A DNA stretch of 64,000 nucleotides from Euonymus europaeus. Taxonomy: Eukaryota; Streptophyta; Magnoliopsida; Celastrales; Celastraceae. Below the pieces are notes generated by a model, which saw nothing but the letters and a program-made list of their open reading frames with translations, made no database searches and had not been told where the DNA came from. Of this stretch, positions 27,583-39,856 are shown piece by piece; position 1 is the first letter of the stretch; the number at the start of each line of letters is the position of its first letter. Position numbers and translations under genes: made by a program. Location: assembly GCA_963580455.1 (NCBI GenBank), contig OY756971.1:13477001-13541000 (forward strand). Reading direction: 5' to 3'.

Positions 27583-29050
27583 CTCATCTCTCTCTATGGA
27601 AGATATTTTAATGGCTTTGTCCATTTGTCATAGAAGTTAGTGTTTTGCCATCAAAATAATCTAGGAAGCTTATACTCATAAAATTTGACATAGAATAACA
27701 ATAAAAAGTGTACACCGAACAACTTTGTTGGTTCGAAGTTGATGAACTCTCTCTATGGAGGAGCTTTTAACGGTTTTGTCCATTTGTCATTGAAAGTTAG
27801 TGTTTATTCATCGAAATAATCTAGGAACTTTATACTCGTAAAATTTAACATAGAAGCACATTAAAAAGTGTACATCGAGCAACTTTGACGGTCCAAACTT
27901 GCTCAACTCTCTCTATGGAGGAGCTTTTAATGGCTTCGTCCATTTGTCATAGAAAGTTAGTGTTTATTCATCGAAATAATCTAGGAAGCTTATACTAATA
28001 AAATTTGACATAGAAGAACTTTAAAAAGTGAACAACATGAAACTTTGATGGTCCGAAGTTGCTCCACTCTCTCAACGGAGGAGCTTTTAACGGTTTTGTC
28101 CATTTGTCATAGAAAGTTGGTGTTTTTTGCTTCGAAATAATCTTAAAGCATATACTCGTAAAATTTGACATAAAAGAACAAAAAAATGTGTACACCGAGC
28201 AGCTCTGACAGTCCAAAGTTGCTCAACTCTCTCTATGGCGGAGCTTTTAACAATTTTGTGCATTTGTCATTGAAAGTCGGGGTTTTGTCATTGAAATAAT
28301 CTAGGAAGCTTATGCTCGTAAAATTTGACATATACTAACAATAAAAAGTGTACACCGAGCAACTTTGATGGTCCGAAGTTGCTCAACTCTCTCTATGGAA
28401 GATATTTTAACGGCTTTGTCGATTTGTCAATGAAAGTTAGTGTTTTGCCATCGAAATAATCTAGGAAGCTTAGACTCATAAAATTTTACATACACAAACA
28501 ATAAAAAGTGTACACCGAGCAACTTTGGTGGTTCGAAATTGATCAACTATCTCTATGGAGGAGCTTTTAACGGTTTTGTCCATTTGTCATAGAAAGTTAG
28601 TATTTATTCATCGAAATAATCTAGGAAGCTTATACTCATAAAATTTGACATAGAAGCACATTAAAAAGTGTACATCGAGCAACTTTGACAGTCCGAACTT
28701 GCTGAACTTTCTCTTTGAAGGAGCTTTTAACGGCTTTGTCCATTTGTCGTAGAAAGTTAGTATTTGTTCATCGAAATAATCTAGGAAGCTTATACTCATA
28801 AAATTTGACATAGAAGAACTTTTAGAAGTGTACACCACGCAACTTTGATGGTCTGAAGTTGCTCAACTCTCTCTACGGAGGAGCTTTTATTGGTTTTCTC
28901 CATTTTTCATAGAAAGTTAGTGTTTTTTGCTTCGAAATAATCTTGAAGTTTATACTCGTAAAATTTGACATAGAAGAACAATTAAATGTGTACACCGAGC
29001 AGCTCTGAGAGTCCAAAGTTGCTCAACTCTCTTTATGGTGGAGCTTTTAA
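27583..29050. repeat. Dispersed duplication within the satellite, copy 2
   Basis: This is the partner of 18000-19470 with the same order of variant monomers and the same private changes, including GCTCG in place of ACTCG and GTCAATGAAAG. Similarity fades at both edges. Confidence 0.7.
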
Positions 29051-31969
29051 CAATTTTGTGCATATTTCATAGAAAGTCGGGGTTTTTTCATTGAAATAAT
29101 CTAGGAAGCTTATACTCATAAAATTTGAAATAGAATAACAATAAAAAGCGTACACCGAGCAACTTTGATGGTCCGAAGTTGCTCAACTCTCTCTATGGAG
29201 GATATTTTAACGGCTTTGTCCATTTGTCATAAAAAGTTAGTGTTTTGCCATCGAAATAATCTAGAAAGCTTATACTAATAAAATTTGACATAGAATAACA
29301 ATAAAAAGTGTACACCGAGCAACTTTGGTGGTTCAAAGTTGATAAACTCTTTCTATGGAGGAGCTTTAAACGGTTTTGTCCATTTGTCATAGAAAGTTAG
29401 TGTTTATTCATCGAAATAATCGAGGAAGCTTATACTCGTAAAATTTGACATAGACTAACAGTAAAAAGTGTACATCGAGCAACTTTGATGGTCCGAACTT
29501 GCTCAACTATCTCTACGGAAGATATTTTAACGGCTTTGTCGATTTGTCAATGAAAGTTAGTGTTTTGCCATCGAAATAATCTTGGAAGCTTAGACTCATA
29601 AAATTTGACATACACTAACAATAAAAAGTGTACACTGAGCAACTTTGGTGGTTCGAAATTGATCAAATCTCTCTATAGAGGAGCTTTTAACGGTTTTGTC
29701 CATTTGTCATAGAAAGTTAGTATTTATTCATCGAAATAATCTAGGAAGCCTATACTCGTAAAATTTGACATAGAAGCACATTAAAAAGTGTAAATCGAGC
29801 AACTTTGACGGTTCGAACTTGCTTAACTCTCTCTATGGAGGAGCTTTTAACGGCTTTGTCCATTTGTCATAGAAAGTTAGTGTTTGTTCATCGAAATAAT
29901 CTAGGAAGCTTATACTCGTAAAATTTGACAAAGAAGAACTTTAAAAGGTGTACACCATGCAACTTTGATGGTCTGCAGTTGCTCAACTCTCTCTACGGAG
30001 GAGCTTTTAACGGTTTTGACCATTTGTCATAGAAAGTTAGTGTTTATTCATCGACATAATCTAGGAGCTTATACTCATAAATTTGACATAGAAGCACATT
30101 AAAAAGTGTACACCGTGTAACTTTGATGGTCCGAAGTTGCTCAACTCTCTCTTTGGAAGATATTTTAACGGCTTTGTCCATTTGTCATAGAAAGTTATTG
30201 TTTTGCCATCGAAATAATCTACGAAGCTTATACTCATAAAATTTGACATAGAATAACAATAAAAAGTGTACACCGAGCAACTTTGGTGGTTCGAAGTTGA
30301 TCAACTCTCTCTATGGACGAGCTTTTAACGGTTTTGTCCATTTGTCATAGAAAGTTGGTATTTTGGCATCGAAATAATTTTGGAAGCTCATACTCGTAAA
30401 ATTTGACATAGAAGCACAATAAAAATTGTACACCGAGAAACTTTGATGGTCCATAGTTGCTCAACTCTCTCTATGGAGGAGCTTTTAACAATTTTGTCCA
30501 TTCGTCACAGAAAGTTGGTGTTTTGGCATCGAAATAATCTAGGAAGCTTATACTCATAAAATTTGACATAGAATAACAATAAAAAGTGTACGCCAAGCAA
30601 CTTTGGTGGTTCGATGTTGATCAACTCTCTCTATGGAGGAGCTTTTAACGGTTTTGTCCATTTGTCATAGAAAGTTAGTGTTTATTCATCGAAATAATCT
30701 AGGAGCTTATACTCGTAAAATTTGACATAGAAGCACATTAAAAAGTGTACACCGAGCAACTTTGATGGTCCGAACTTGCTCAACTCTCTCTATGGAGGAG
30801 CTTTTACCGGCTTTGTTCATTTGTCATAGAAAGTTAGTGTTTATTCATCGAAATAATCTAGGAATCATATACTCGTAAAATTTGATATAGAAGATCATTA
30901 AAAAGTGTACACCGTGCAACTTTGATGGTCCGAAGTTGCTCAACTCTCTCTACGGAGAAGCTTTTAACGGTTTTTGTCCATTTGTCATAGAAAGTTGGTG
31001 TTTTTGCTTCGAAATAATCTTGAAGCTTATACTCGTAAAATTTGACATAGAAGAACAATATAATGTGTACACCGAGCAGCTCTAACAGTCCAAAGTTGAT
31101 CAACTCTCTCTATGGTGGAGCTCTTAACAATTTTGTGCATTTGTCATAGAAAGTCGGGGTTTTGTCATTGAAATAATCTAGGAAGCTTATACTCATAAAA
31201 TTTGAAATAGAATAACAATAAAAAGCGTACACCGAGCAACTTTGATGGTCCGAAGTTGCTCAACTCTCTCTATGGAAGATATTTTAATGGCTTTGTCGAT
31301 TTGTCATAGAAAGTTAGTGTTTTGCCATCGAAATAATCTAGGAAGCTTATACTCATAAAATTTGACATAGACTAACAATAAAAAGTGTACACCGTGCAAC
31401 TTTGGTTGTTCGAAGTTGATCAACTCTCTCTATGGAGGAGCTTTTAACGGTTTTGTCCATTTCTCATAGAAAGTTAGTGTTTATTCATCAGAATAATCTA
31501 GGAAGCTTATACTCGTAAAATTTGACATAGAAGCACATTAAAAAGTGTACACCGAGCAACTTTGACGGTCCAAACCTGCTCAAGTCTCTCTGTGGAGGAG
31601 CTTTTAACGGCTTTGTCCATTTATCATGGAAAGTTAGTGTTTATTAATCAAAATAATCTAGGAAGCTTATACTCGTAAAATTTGACATAGTAGAACTTTA
31701 AAAATTATACACCGTGCAACTTTAATGGTCCGAAGTTGCTCAACTCTCTCTACGGAGGAGCTTTTAACGGTTTTGTCCATTTGTCATAGAAAGTTGGTGT
31801 TTTTTGCTTCGAAATAATCTTGAAGCTTATACTAGTAAAATTTGACATAGAAGAACAATAAAATGTGTACACCGAGCAGCTCTGACAGTTCAAAGTTGCT
31901 CAACTCTCTCTATGGTGGAGCGTTTAACAATTTTGTGCATTTTTCATAGAAAGTCGGGGTTTTGTCATT

Positions 31970-34900
31970 GAAGTAATCTAGGAAGCTTATACTCGTAAAA
32001 TTTGACATAGACTAACAATAAAAAGTGTACACCGAGCAACTTTGGTGGTTCAAAGTTGATCAACTCTCTCTATGGAGGTGCTTTTAACGGTTTTGTCCAT
32101 TTGTCATAGAAAGTTGGTGTTTATTCATCGAAATAATCTAGGAAGCGTATACTCATAAAATTTGACATAGAAGCACATTAAAAAGTGTACACCGAGCAAC
32201 TTTGATGGTCTGAACTTGCTCAACTCTCTCTACGGAGGAGCTTTTAACGGCTTTGTCCATTTGTCATAGAAAGTTAATGTTTATTCATCGAAATAATATA
32301 GGAAGCTTATACTCGTAAAATTTGACATAGAAGAACATTAAAACGTGTACACCGTGCAACTTTGATGGTCCAAAGTTGCTCAACTCTCTCTATTGAGGAG
32401 CTTTTAACGGTTTTGTCCATTTGTCATAGAAAGTTGGTGTTTTTGCTTTGAAATAATCTTGAAGCTTATACTCGTAAAATTTGACATAGAAGAACAATGA
32501 AATGTGTACACCGAGCAGCTCTGACAATCCAAAGTTGCTCAACTCTCTCTATGGTGGAGCTTTTAACAATTTTGTGCATTTGTCATAGAAAGTCGGGGTT
32601 TTGTCATTGAAATAATCTAGGAAGCTTATACTCATAAAATTTGGAATAGGTTAACAATAAAAAGCGTACACCGAGCAACTTTGATGGTCCGAAGTTGCTC
32701 AACTCTCTCTATGGAAGATATTTTCGGCTTTGTCCATTTGTCATAGAAAGTTATTGTTTTGCCATCGAAATAATCTAGGAAGCTTATACTCAAAAAATTT
32801 GACATAGACTAACAATAAAAAGTGTACACCGAGCAACGTTGGTGGTTCGAAGTTGATCAAGTCTCTCTATGGAGGAGCTTTTAACTGTTTTGTCCATTTG
32901 TCATAGAAAGTTGGTGTTTATTCATCGAAATAATCTAGGAAGCGTATACTCATAAAATTTGACATAGAAGCACATTAAAAAGTGTACACCGAGCAACTTT
33001 GATGGTCCGAACTTGCTCAACTCTCTCTACGGAGGAGCTTTTAACGGCTTTGTCCATTTGTCATAGAAAGTTAATGTTTATTCATCGAAATAATATAGGA
33101 AGCTTATACTCGTAAAATTTGACATAGAAGAACATTAAAACGTGTACACCGTGCAACTTTGATGGTCCAAAGTTGCTCAACTCTCTCTACTGAGGAGCTT
33201 TTAACGGTTTTGTCCATTTGTCATAGAAAGTTGGTGTTTTTGCTTTGAAATAATCTTGAAGCTTATACTCGTAAAATTTGACATAGAAGAACAATGAAAT
33301 GTGTACACCGAGCAGCTCTGACAATCCAAAGTTGCTCAACTCTCTCTATGGTGGAGCTTTTAACAATTTTGTGCATTTGTCATAGAAAGTCGGGGTTTTG
33401 TCATTGAAATAATCTAGGAAGCTTATACTCATAAAATTTGGAATAGGTTAACAATAAAAAGCGTACACCGAGCAACTTTGATGGTCCGAAGTTGCTCAAC
33501 TCTCTCTATGGAAGATATTTTCGGCTTTGTCCATTTGTCATAGAAAGTTATTGTTTTGCCATCGAAATAATCTAGGAAGCTTATACTCAAAAAATTTGAC
33601 ATAGACTAACAATAAAAAGTGTACACCGAGCAACGTTGGTGGTTCGAAGTTGATCAAGTCTCTCTATGGAGGAGCTTTTAACTGTTTTGTCCATTTGTCA
33701 TAGAAAGTTGGTGTTTATTCATCGAAATAATCTAGGAAGCGTATACTCATAAAATTTGACATAGAAGCACATTAAAAAGTGTACACCGAGCAACTTTGAT
33801 GGTCCGAACTTGCTCAACTCTCTCTACGGAGGAGCTTTTAACGGCTTTGTCCATTTGTCATAGAAAGTTAATGTTTATTCATCGAAATAATATAGGAAGC
33901 TTATACTCGTAAAATTTGACATAGAAGAACATTAAAACGTGTACACCGTGCAACTTTGATGGTCCAAAGTTGCTCAACTCTCTCTACTGAGGAGCTTTTA
34001 ACGGTTTTGTCCATTTGTCATAGAAAGTTGGTGTTTTTGCTTTGAAATAATCTTGAAGCTTATACTCGTAAAATTTGACATAGAAGAACAATGAAATGTG
34101 TACACCGAGCAGCTCTGACAATCCAAAGTTGCTCAACTCTCTCTATGGTGGAGCTTTTAACAATTTTGTGCATTTGTCATAGAAAGTCGGGGTTTTGTCA
34201 TTGAAATAATCTAGGAAGCTTATACTCATAAAATTTGGAATAGGTTAACAATAAAAAGCGTACACCGAGCAACTTTGATGGTCCGAAGTTGCTCAACTCT
34301 CTCTATGGAAGATATTTTCGGCTTTGTCCATTTGTCATAGAAAGTTATTGTTTTGCCATCGAAATAATCTAGGAAGCTTATACTCAAAAAATTTGACATA
34401 GACTAACAATAAAAAGTGTACACCGAGCAACGTTGGTGGTTCGAAGTTGATCAAGTCTCTCTATGGAGGAGCTTTTAACTGTTTTGTCCATTTGTCATAG
34501 AAAGTTGGTGTTTATTCATCGAAATAATCTAGGAAGCGTATACTCATAAAATTTGACATAGAAGCACATTAAAAAGTGTACACCGAGCAACTTTGATGGT
34601 CCGAACTTGCTCAACTCTCTCTATGGAGGAGCTTTTAACGGCTTTGTCCATTTTTCATAGAAAGTTAATGTTTATTCATCGAAATAATATAGGAAGCTTA
34701 TACTCGTAAAATTTGACATTGAAGAACATTAAAACGTGTACACCGTGCAACTTTGATGGTCCGAAGTTGCTCAACTCTCTCTACGGAGGAGCTTTTAACG
34801 GTTTTGTCCATTTGTCATAGAAAGTTGGTGTTTTTGCTTTGAAATAATCTTGAAGCTTATACTCGTAAAATTTGACATAGAAGAACAATGAAATGTGTAC

Positions 34901-35150
34901 ACCGAGCAGCTCTGACAATCCAAAGTTGCTCAACTCTCTCTATGGTGGAGCTTTTAACAATTTTGTGCATTTGTCATAGAATGTCGGGGTTTTTTCATTG
35001 AAATAATCTAGGAAGCTTATACTCATAAAATTTGAAATAGGATAACAATAAAAAGCGTACACCGAGCAACTTTGATGGTCCAAAGTTGCTCAACTCTCTC
35101 TATGGAAGATATTTTAACGGCTTTGTCCATTTGTCATAGAAAGTTATTGT
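31970..35150. repeat. Homogenised 797-bp HOR, four tandem copies
   Basis: The rare variant GGAAGCGTAT, which destroys the HindIII site, occurs at 32141, 32938, 33735 and 34532, exactly 797 bp apart. AGAACAATGAAATG is also repeated at 797-bp steps (near 32492, 33289, 34086, 34883). A second private variant, CAACGTTGGTGG, is in three of the units. Near identity between units marks the most recently amplified part of the array. It lies directly beside the copia insertion. Confidence 0.92.
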
Positions 35151-35306
35151 TTTGCCATCGGAATAATCTAGGAAGCTTATACTCAAAAAATTTTACATAG
35201 ACTAACAATAAAAAGTGTACACCGAGCAACTTTGGTTGTTCGAAGTTGATCAACTCTCTCTATGGAGGAGCTTTTAACGGTTTTGTCCATTTGTCATAGA
35301 AAGTTG

Positions 35307-37705
35307 TGTTGGACCATAGGTCCTACATTTGTGATTTTGATGATATACATACATCCTTATGTGTTATTTGAGAATTCTTTGAATGATGATTAATATTGAT
35401 TGAGTTTGAATATCCATGTAGCCTTGAGGTAGCTTACTTATGTCAAGTGCACTCTATGACTATACTTGACTAATGCATAACTTATTCATTTGTGATTCTA
35501 TTGAGCTGAAATTTTGTGTGAACACTATGCTATACATATTATTTGATAACAATATCTTCCATACAAGATTTATGCATGCCTCATAGGGATTTTCCATTGG
35601 CAGTAGCTATAACACTTTGAAAATTCAGAATTGTGCACATTGAGTGAATTACTTGATTGAGTGATCAAATGTTGTCCAATTGCTTTGAAATTTGACATGG
35701 ACATTGTAATGTGCCTAATATGATTTATCATCTATTAATTTGAATTTTCTGGGTGCATCTTACATGAGATTGACCTAATTGCAGTGCATGAAGCTCTTTT
35801 GAGCTTACAAGCAAAATGGAGGTGATCGATCACCTATGTATTTGTAGGTATAATCCGTTAATCAAGATTTGAGTTATCTGAGCTGAATGTAGTTGTATTT
35901 AATCCGGCCATCCAAGAATGGACTTGGAGTCCTAGGATGTGCTATGAAAAGCCTAGAGTTCACCAATGCCACTAAGGATAAAATCAAGATGATATGGAAC
36001 CAGCATTTGTGCTACATTATTTTGAGAGTTACAGGTGTATTTGCATCCATGAAGATCAATCAGATTCAGTTATTATGGTGCATTACATGAATGGACCAGT
36101 TCAGGCATGTTCGAAGAAATTGACTCTACAATGGACCAGGTGCAACCATGCATATACATGCACTTATATGAGCTGATTTAAATAAAGAATATGCTTGGAA
36201 TCTTTCTAGAAGAGCTGAAAGAGGTGCTGGACATTTTGCCTTCTTGAGAGGGAAGTTTCAAGTTGAAAAAAAAAAGAGTAGAGACAACACTCAACTAGGA
36301 GAGTGACAATAAACATACTACCATCAATAATCAAGGCAGTGTTTGGTTGGAGCTCATTATCAAGTGTTGTTTTTATGCAAGAAATGGAAGATGCAAACAT
36401 GGCCCAAGTTAGAGACCTACTCTTAAAGAAAAAATGGCTCCAAGGTCTCTTTATTTGATGGCTCAGATTTGTTTGCTATTTCGAATCAATGGTCCAGATT
36501 AGAAGCTGAGATGAATGGTCAAGATTTGATTTTAAGGAAGATCCAAGGGTTGGAGATTCTCACAGCAATTGCAACAAAAGAGAGGTCTCTCTCTCATTTG
36601 GATTCTGGAGAAGCCAAACAATATTTTCAGAGAAATTTCAGAAATTTGCCATCAAAGCTTTCTTGCTGCCATCTTCAAGCTTCTTCTCCAAGTGTGCTAC
36701 CATAACTTCATCCAACAAATTGATTTTGCAAGAGGTTGAAAGATTTACATCGCATAGCCACTGATTTCAAGAACCCAAAAAGAGCCTCACTTGTTCTTAC
36801 CTTCATATTCAGTCTTGAGCCTTGTTTGAGAGTTCTTGAGTGTTCTACACAAAGTTACACCAGATTTTATTTCATATCAAACCAGTGAGCTTGTGTGTTA
36901 TTGTTGAGAGTTCCTCTACCCAAACTTACCTAGAGTGAACCAAAATATCCATCACTTGTGAAAGTCCCATTTTTGGGCAAAGCCTTTTGAGGTGTTGAAG
37001 TTTTGGGTGAGCTGTAAACCCTAGTGTAAAAGTTTGGAGATTGTCTTGTAAAATCTCTTGTTGGAGGTTATCTTTAAACCTTGTGAAGTTTGGGGTTAGC
37101 TTGGCTAAAACCCTAAGTTAGTGGTGAACTTGTAAAACCACATTCCTTAGTGGATTTCAAAAGTCCTAAGTTGGTGAACTTAGGTAGTTGATGTAGAAGA
37201 AGTTCTCCGAACCACTCTAAATCTCTTGTGTGATTTACTTGCTGTCTTGAGTTGTTTTTGGTGTGAAAATCTGATTTGTGAATTGCTTGCTGCTTAGAAG
37301 TGTTATTAGGTTGTTTGTGTGCTCTTTGATCAAGCCTTGCTTCCTTGCATTGATTTTAGGTTGCTTAATAGAAGTTGAGATTGCTTGCTGCCATAGAAAC
37401 CATATTAGGGTGCTTGCTTGTTACTTGGAGTGATCTTATATCTTGTTGGTTCAATTTGAACAAATCTGCCTTTGAGTATTAATTGTGCTTAGATTGATCT
37501 TTTGAGCATTCATACATTGTCTATAGGTTGCTAGAGTTCGTTTGCATTAATTGATTGAAATTGAATTAGGCTAAATCAATTAGAGACCAAACTTGCTTGT
37601 GTATTGACATTAGAATCAAGTTTGAGTATTTTGTGAACTAGGGGATCCTAAACAGAATTTAGAGACACAATTCACCCACCCTCTTGTGTTTAGCTAGGTT
37701 CTTCA
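35307..37705 (+). mobile_element. 5' LTR of the copia element
   Basis: It begins TGTTGGACC directly after satellite sequence (…AAAGTTG) and ends CTTCA two bases before the primer-binding site, so it has TG…CA ends and is 2,399 bp long. Just inside the start is a short inverted repeat, GGACC-ATA-GGTCC (35311-35323). Positions 35619-36196 match the 3' LTR remnants (43585-44123 and 50851-50890) with roughly 2-3% differences. The short open frames inside are not supported as genes. Confidence 0.88.
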
Positions 37706-37707
37706 AT

Positions 37708-37719
37708 TGGTATCAGAGC
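37708..37719 (+). other. Primer-binding site of the copia element (initiator tRNA-Met)
   Basis: TGGTATCAGAGC is the standard complement to the 3' end of plant initiator tRNA-Met. It lies two bases after the 5' LTR, as expected for minus-strand priming. Confidence 0.95.
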
Positions 37720-37766
37720 GAGGTTAGCTAAAACTAGGCTTAACATCCATTTTAGCATTTTTTGTG

Positions 37767-38663
37767 ATGGCTTCTGGTTCACGTTATGAGGCTGAGGGTT
37801 TATCTTCACATAGACCTCCTTTCTTTGATGGAAAGGATTACCCTTTTTGGAAAAATAGGATGAGAATATTTCTTAAGTCCCAAGATATGGATTTATGGGA
37901 TATAGTTGAGAATGGACCATATGTGCCTTTGAAAGTGACTAAGAATGCAAATGGTGAGGTAGTAGAGAGTAAGGAGAAGGAAAAGAGTGAGTGGACTAAT
38001 GAAGATAAGAAACTCCTATGCCTAAATAATAAAGTTATCAATTTATTGCATATTGCATTGTCTAGAGGTGAATATGATCATATCTCTATGTGTGCTAGTG
38101 CTCAAGATATTTGCTGCATGCTTGAATTAAAACATGAGGGAACTAGTCAAGTCAAGGATTCTAAAATCAACATGTTGGTGCATAAATTTGAAATGTTTAA
38201 GATGAATGTTGGCGAATCTGTGAGTGCTATGTTTGCTAGACTAACTTCTATATGCAATGAGCTTGAATCTCTTCGTAGGGTGTACTCCAATGCGGATAAG
38301 GTGCAAAAGGTCTTGAGAAGCCTTCCAAAGACTTGGAGAGATAAAGTTACAGCAATCAAGGAGGCTAAAGACTTGAGAGTTTTGAAAATGGAGGAGCTTA
38401 TAGGTTCCTTGATGACTCATGAGCTAGAGATGATGGAGCAAGAAGATGATGAATTACCTAAGAGAAAACAATAGCTCTAGCCATGAATGTTTCATCTAGT
38501 GATGACTCAGATGCTAGTATTAGATGATGATGAGGAGACAGCCATGGTTGCCAAGCAATTCAAGAAGTTTATGAAGTTCAAGAAGCGTGGAGGCTTTAGA
38601 AATAAAGATAGCTTCAAAAACAAGAAAGAAGAGAAGGAAAAATCAGCTTGCTACAAGTGTGGG
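37767..38663 (+). pseudogene. Copia gag, N-terminal and capsid part, frameshifted
   Basis: Gag forms the virus-like particle in the cytoplasm. The first 235 codons are open from ATG 37767 (a GTG precedes it in frame) to TAG 38472. They contain the plant copia gag signature: a Pro-Pro-Phe-Phe-Asp-Gly start motif, WKNRM, and a C-terminal LRSLPKTW segment of the UBN2/DUF4219 type. The reading then passes through a second frame between about 38470 and 38520 (acidic, Ser/Asp-rich) and returns to the first frame at 38520-38663, indicating two compensating single-base indels. The segment ends in the first half of a CCHC zinc knuckle (Cys-Tyr-Lys-Cys near 38650), where another single-base loss shifts the frame again. 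Confidence 0.85.
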
Positions 38664-39856
38664 AATCAGGTCATTTCATGGCTGATTGTCCTAAAGTTGG
38701 AAAGAAGAAGTACAAAGGCAAGGAAGGAAGAGACAAGAAAGGAAAAGAAAGGAAGGCATTCAAAGCCACTTGGGACTCTTCATCCGAGGAATCCTCAAGT
38801 GATGATGAGAAGGACATCAAGGCAAATTTTTGTCTCATGGAAAATGAAGAATTGGAGGAGAAATGCTCACTAACTACTAGTGAGATGGTAAATGATTCCA
38901 ACTCTATTTATTCTTCTTGTGATGATGAACTTGCTGATATGTATGATGAGTTACTTGATGCTTATAGTAAAATGAGATTAAAATATAAACTTGCTAAGAA
39001 GGAAGTGTCTAGACTCACTAAAATTGAAACTTTGCATTTAAGTGAGTGTAGTGAAATGTATGCCAAGCATGACGAGGTACTTGCATTGAATATTGTTGAA
39101 CGTGCTAGGTATGATGAGTTGTATGCCATGTATGTTAAGTATGTTGATGTGAATGCCAAATGTGATGACTTATTATTATGTGATGCTTCTTTGAGTGAGA
39201 AGAAACTTAATGAAGATTTGAGCATGCTTAACTTGAATAAATGTGAGACAGATTTGGAGACTCACAAAATGTATGAATTTGATGAGTTAAATGCTAGGGT
39301 GCTTGAGTTAGAAGAAGAACTAAGGTCATGGGATGAACATGAATGCATAATTTTGACTAATGTTAGTTCTTTAGAAAATGAGCTAGAAGAAATGAAAGAA
39401 AAGAACAAATTGCTGGAATTACAATTTGCTAAATTTAATATAAGTTCTTCTAAGCTTGATGACTTTTTAGCATCACAAAGGCATTACCTTGATAGAAGTG
39501 GAATTGGTTTTGATGAAATGAAGCTTGATAAAACCTTGAGTAATAATGTTTTTGCCACAGCGAAGGCTCCAAAAGCCAAAGCTAGTGTAGCCTATCTCAT
39601 GGATAGAGGTAAGGCTAAGGTAACTTACCCTTTGGTCGAAATTAAGGCTAAGGCAGCCTACTTTAAGAGTGAATCCAGTAGTTCTAAGGCCGAAAAGCCT
39701 AAGAAGAAGAAGCATATACTTAAGAGGTTTTGGGTACCTAAGGGATTGTGTAATTATAATAGAAGTGCTTATGTGAAATCTATGTTCAATGTGAATGCAT
39801 ATGCTTTTGTTGCTAACCCTCAAGGATCCAAAGTTTGGATACCTAAGGTGTTTTGA
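38648..39856 (+). pseudogene. Copia gag zinc-knuckle end plus coiled-coil extension
   Basis: This frame carries the second half of the zinc knuckle (GHFMADCP near 38675), then a Lys-rich stretch. A long Glu/Leu/Lys-rich region follows (about codons 70-290) with heptad-like spacing that should form coiled coil, and then a basic tail. Such an extension between zinc knuckle and protease is typical of SIRE-lineage polyproteins. It is open for about 400 codons and ends at TGA 39854, where the protease frame takes over by a one-base shift. It has no start codon of its own: the ATG at its head is internal to the ancestral gag-pol frame. Confidence 0.8.

Larger units (their letters stand above)
1..35306. 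repeat. Centromere-type satellite array 1, about 160-bp monomers
   Basis: This is a continuous head-to-tail tandem array. The landmark GAAATAATCTAGGAAGCTT recurs every 159-161 bp (for example at 1, 161, 321, 481, 641, 800, 960, 1120), so the array holds about 220 monomers. Most carry a HindIII site (AAGCTT) and the palindrome GTGTACAC, or GCGTACAC in one type. Orientation never flips. Monomers fall into five recurring types in the order A-B-C-D-E. The length is close to one plant nucleosome repeat, as in many known plant centromeric satellites. That it is the functional centromere repeat is inference, because no CENH3 data are available. Open frames inside it are by-products of the repeat and are not called as genes. 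Confidence 0.97.

Noticed and set aside
1..35306. CRISPR-like direct repeats
   Set aside because: The repeats are about 160 bp with no unique spacers, and the context is a plant nuclear satellite.
1..35306. CENP-B box, telomeric repeat or 5S rDNA identity for the satellite
   Set aside because: No CENP-B-box pattern, no TTTAGGG runs and no 5S-like internal promoter were seen in the monomers.
35893..36705. Short plus-strand frames in the copia 5' LTR (35893-36090, 35994-36176, 36469-36705)
   Set aside because: They lie in LTR DNA. The first two recur in the 3' LTR only because the LTR is duplicated. No recognisable protein features.
37708..37719. tRNA gene fragments at the primer-binding sites (also 46312-46323 and 59430-59447)
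   Set aside because: They are short complements to tRNA 3' ends directly beside LTRs, without any cloverleaf.
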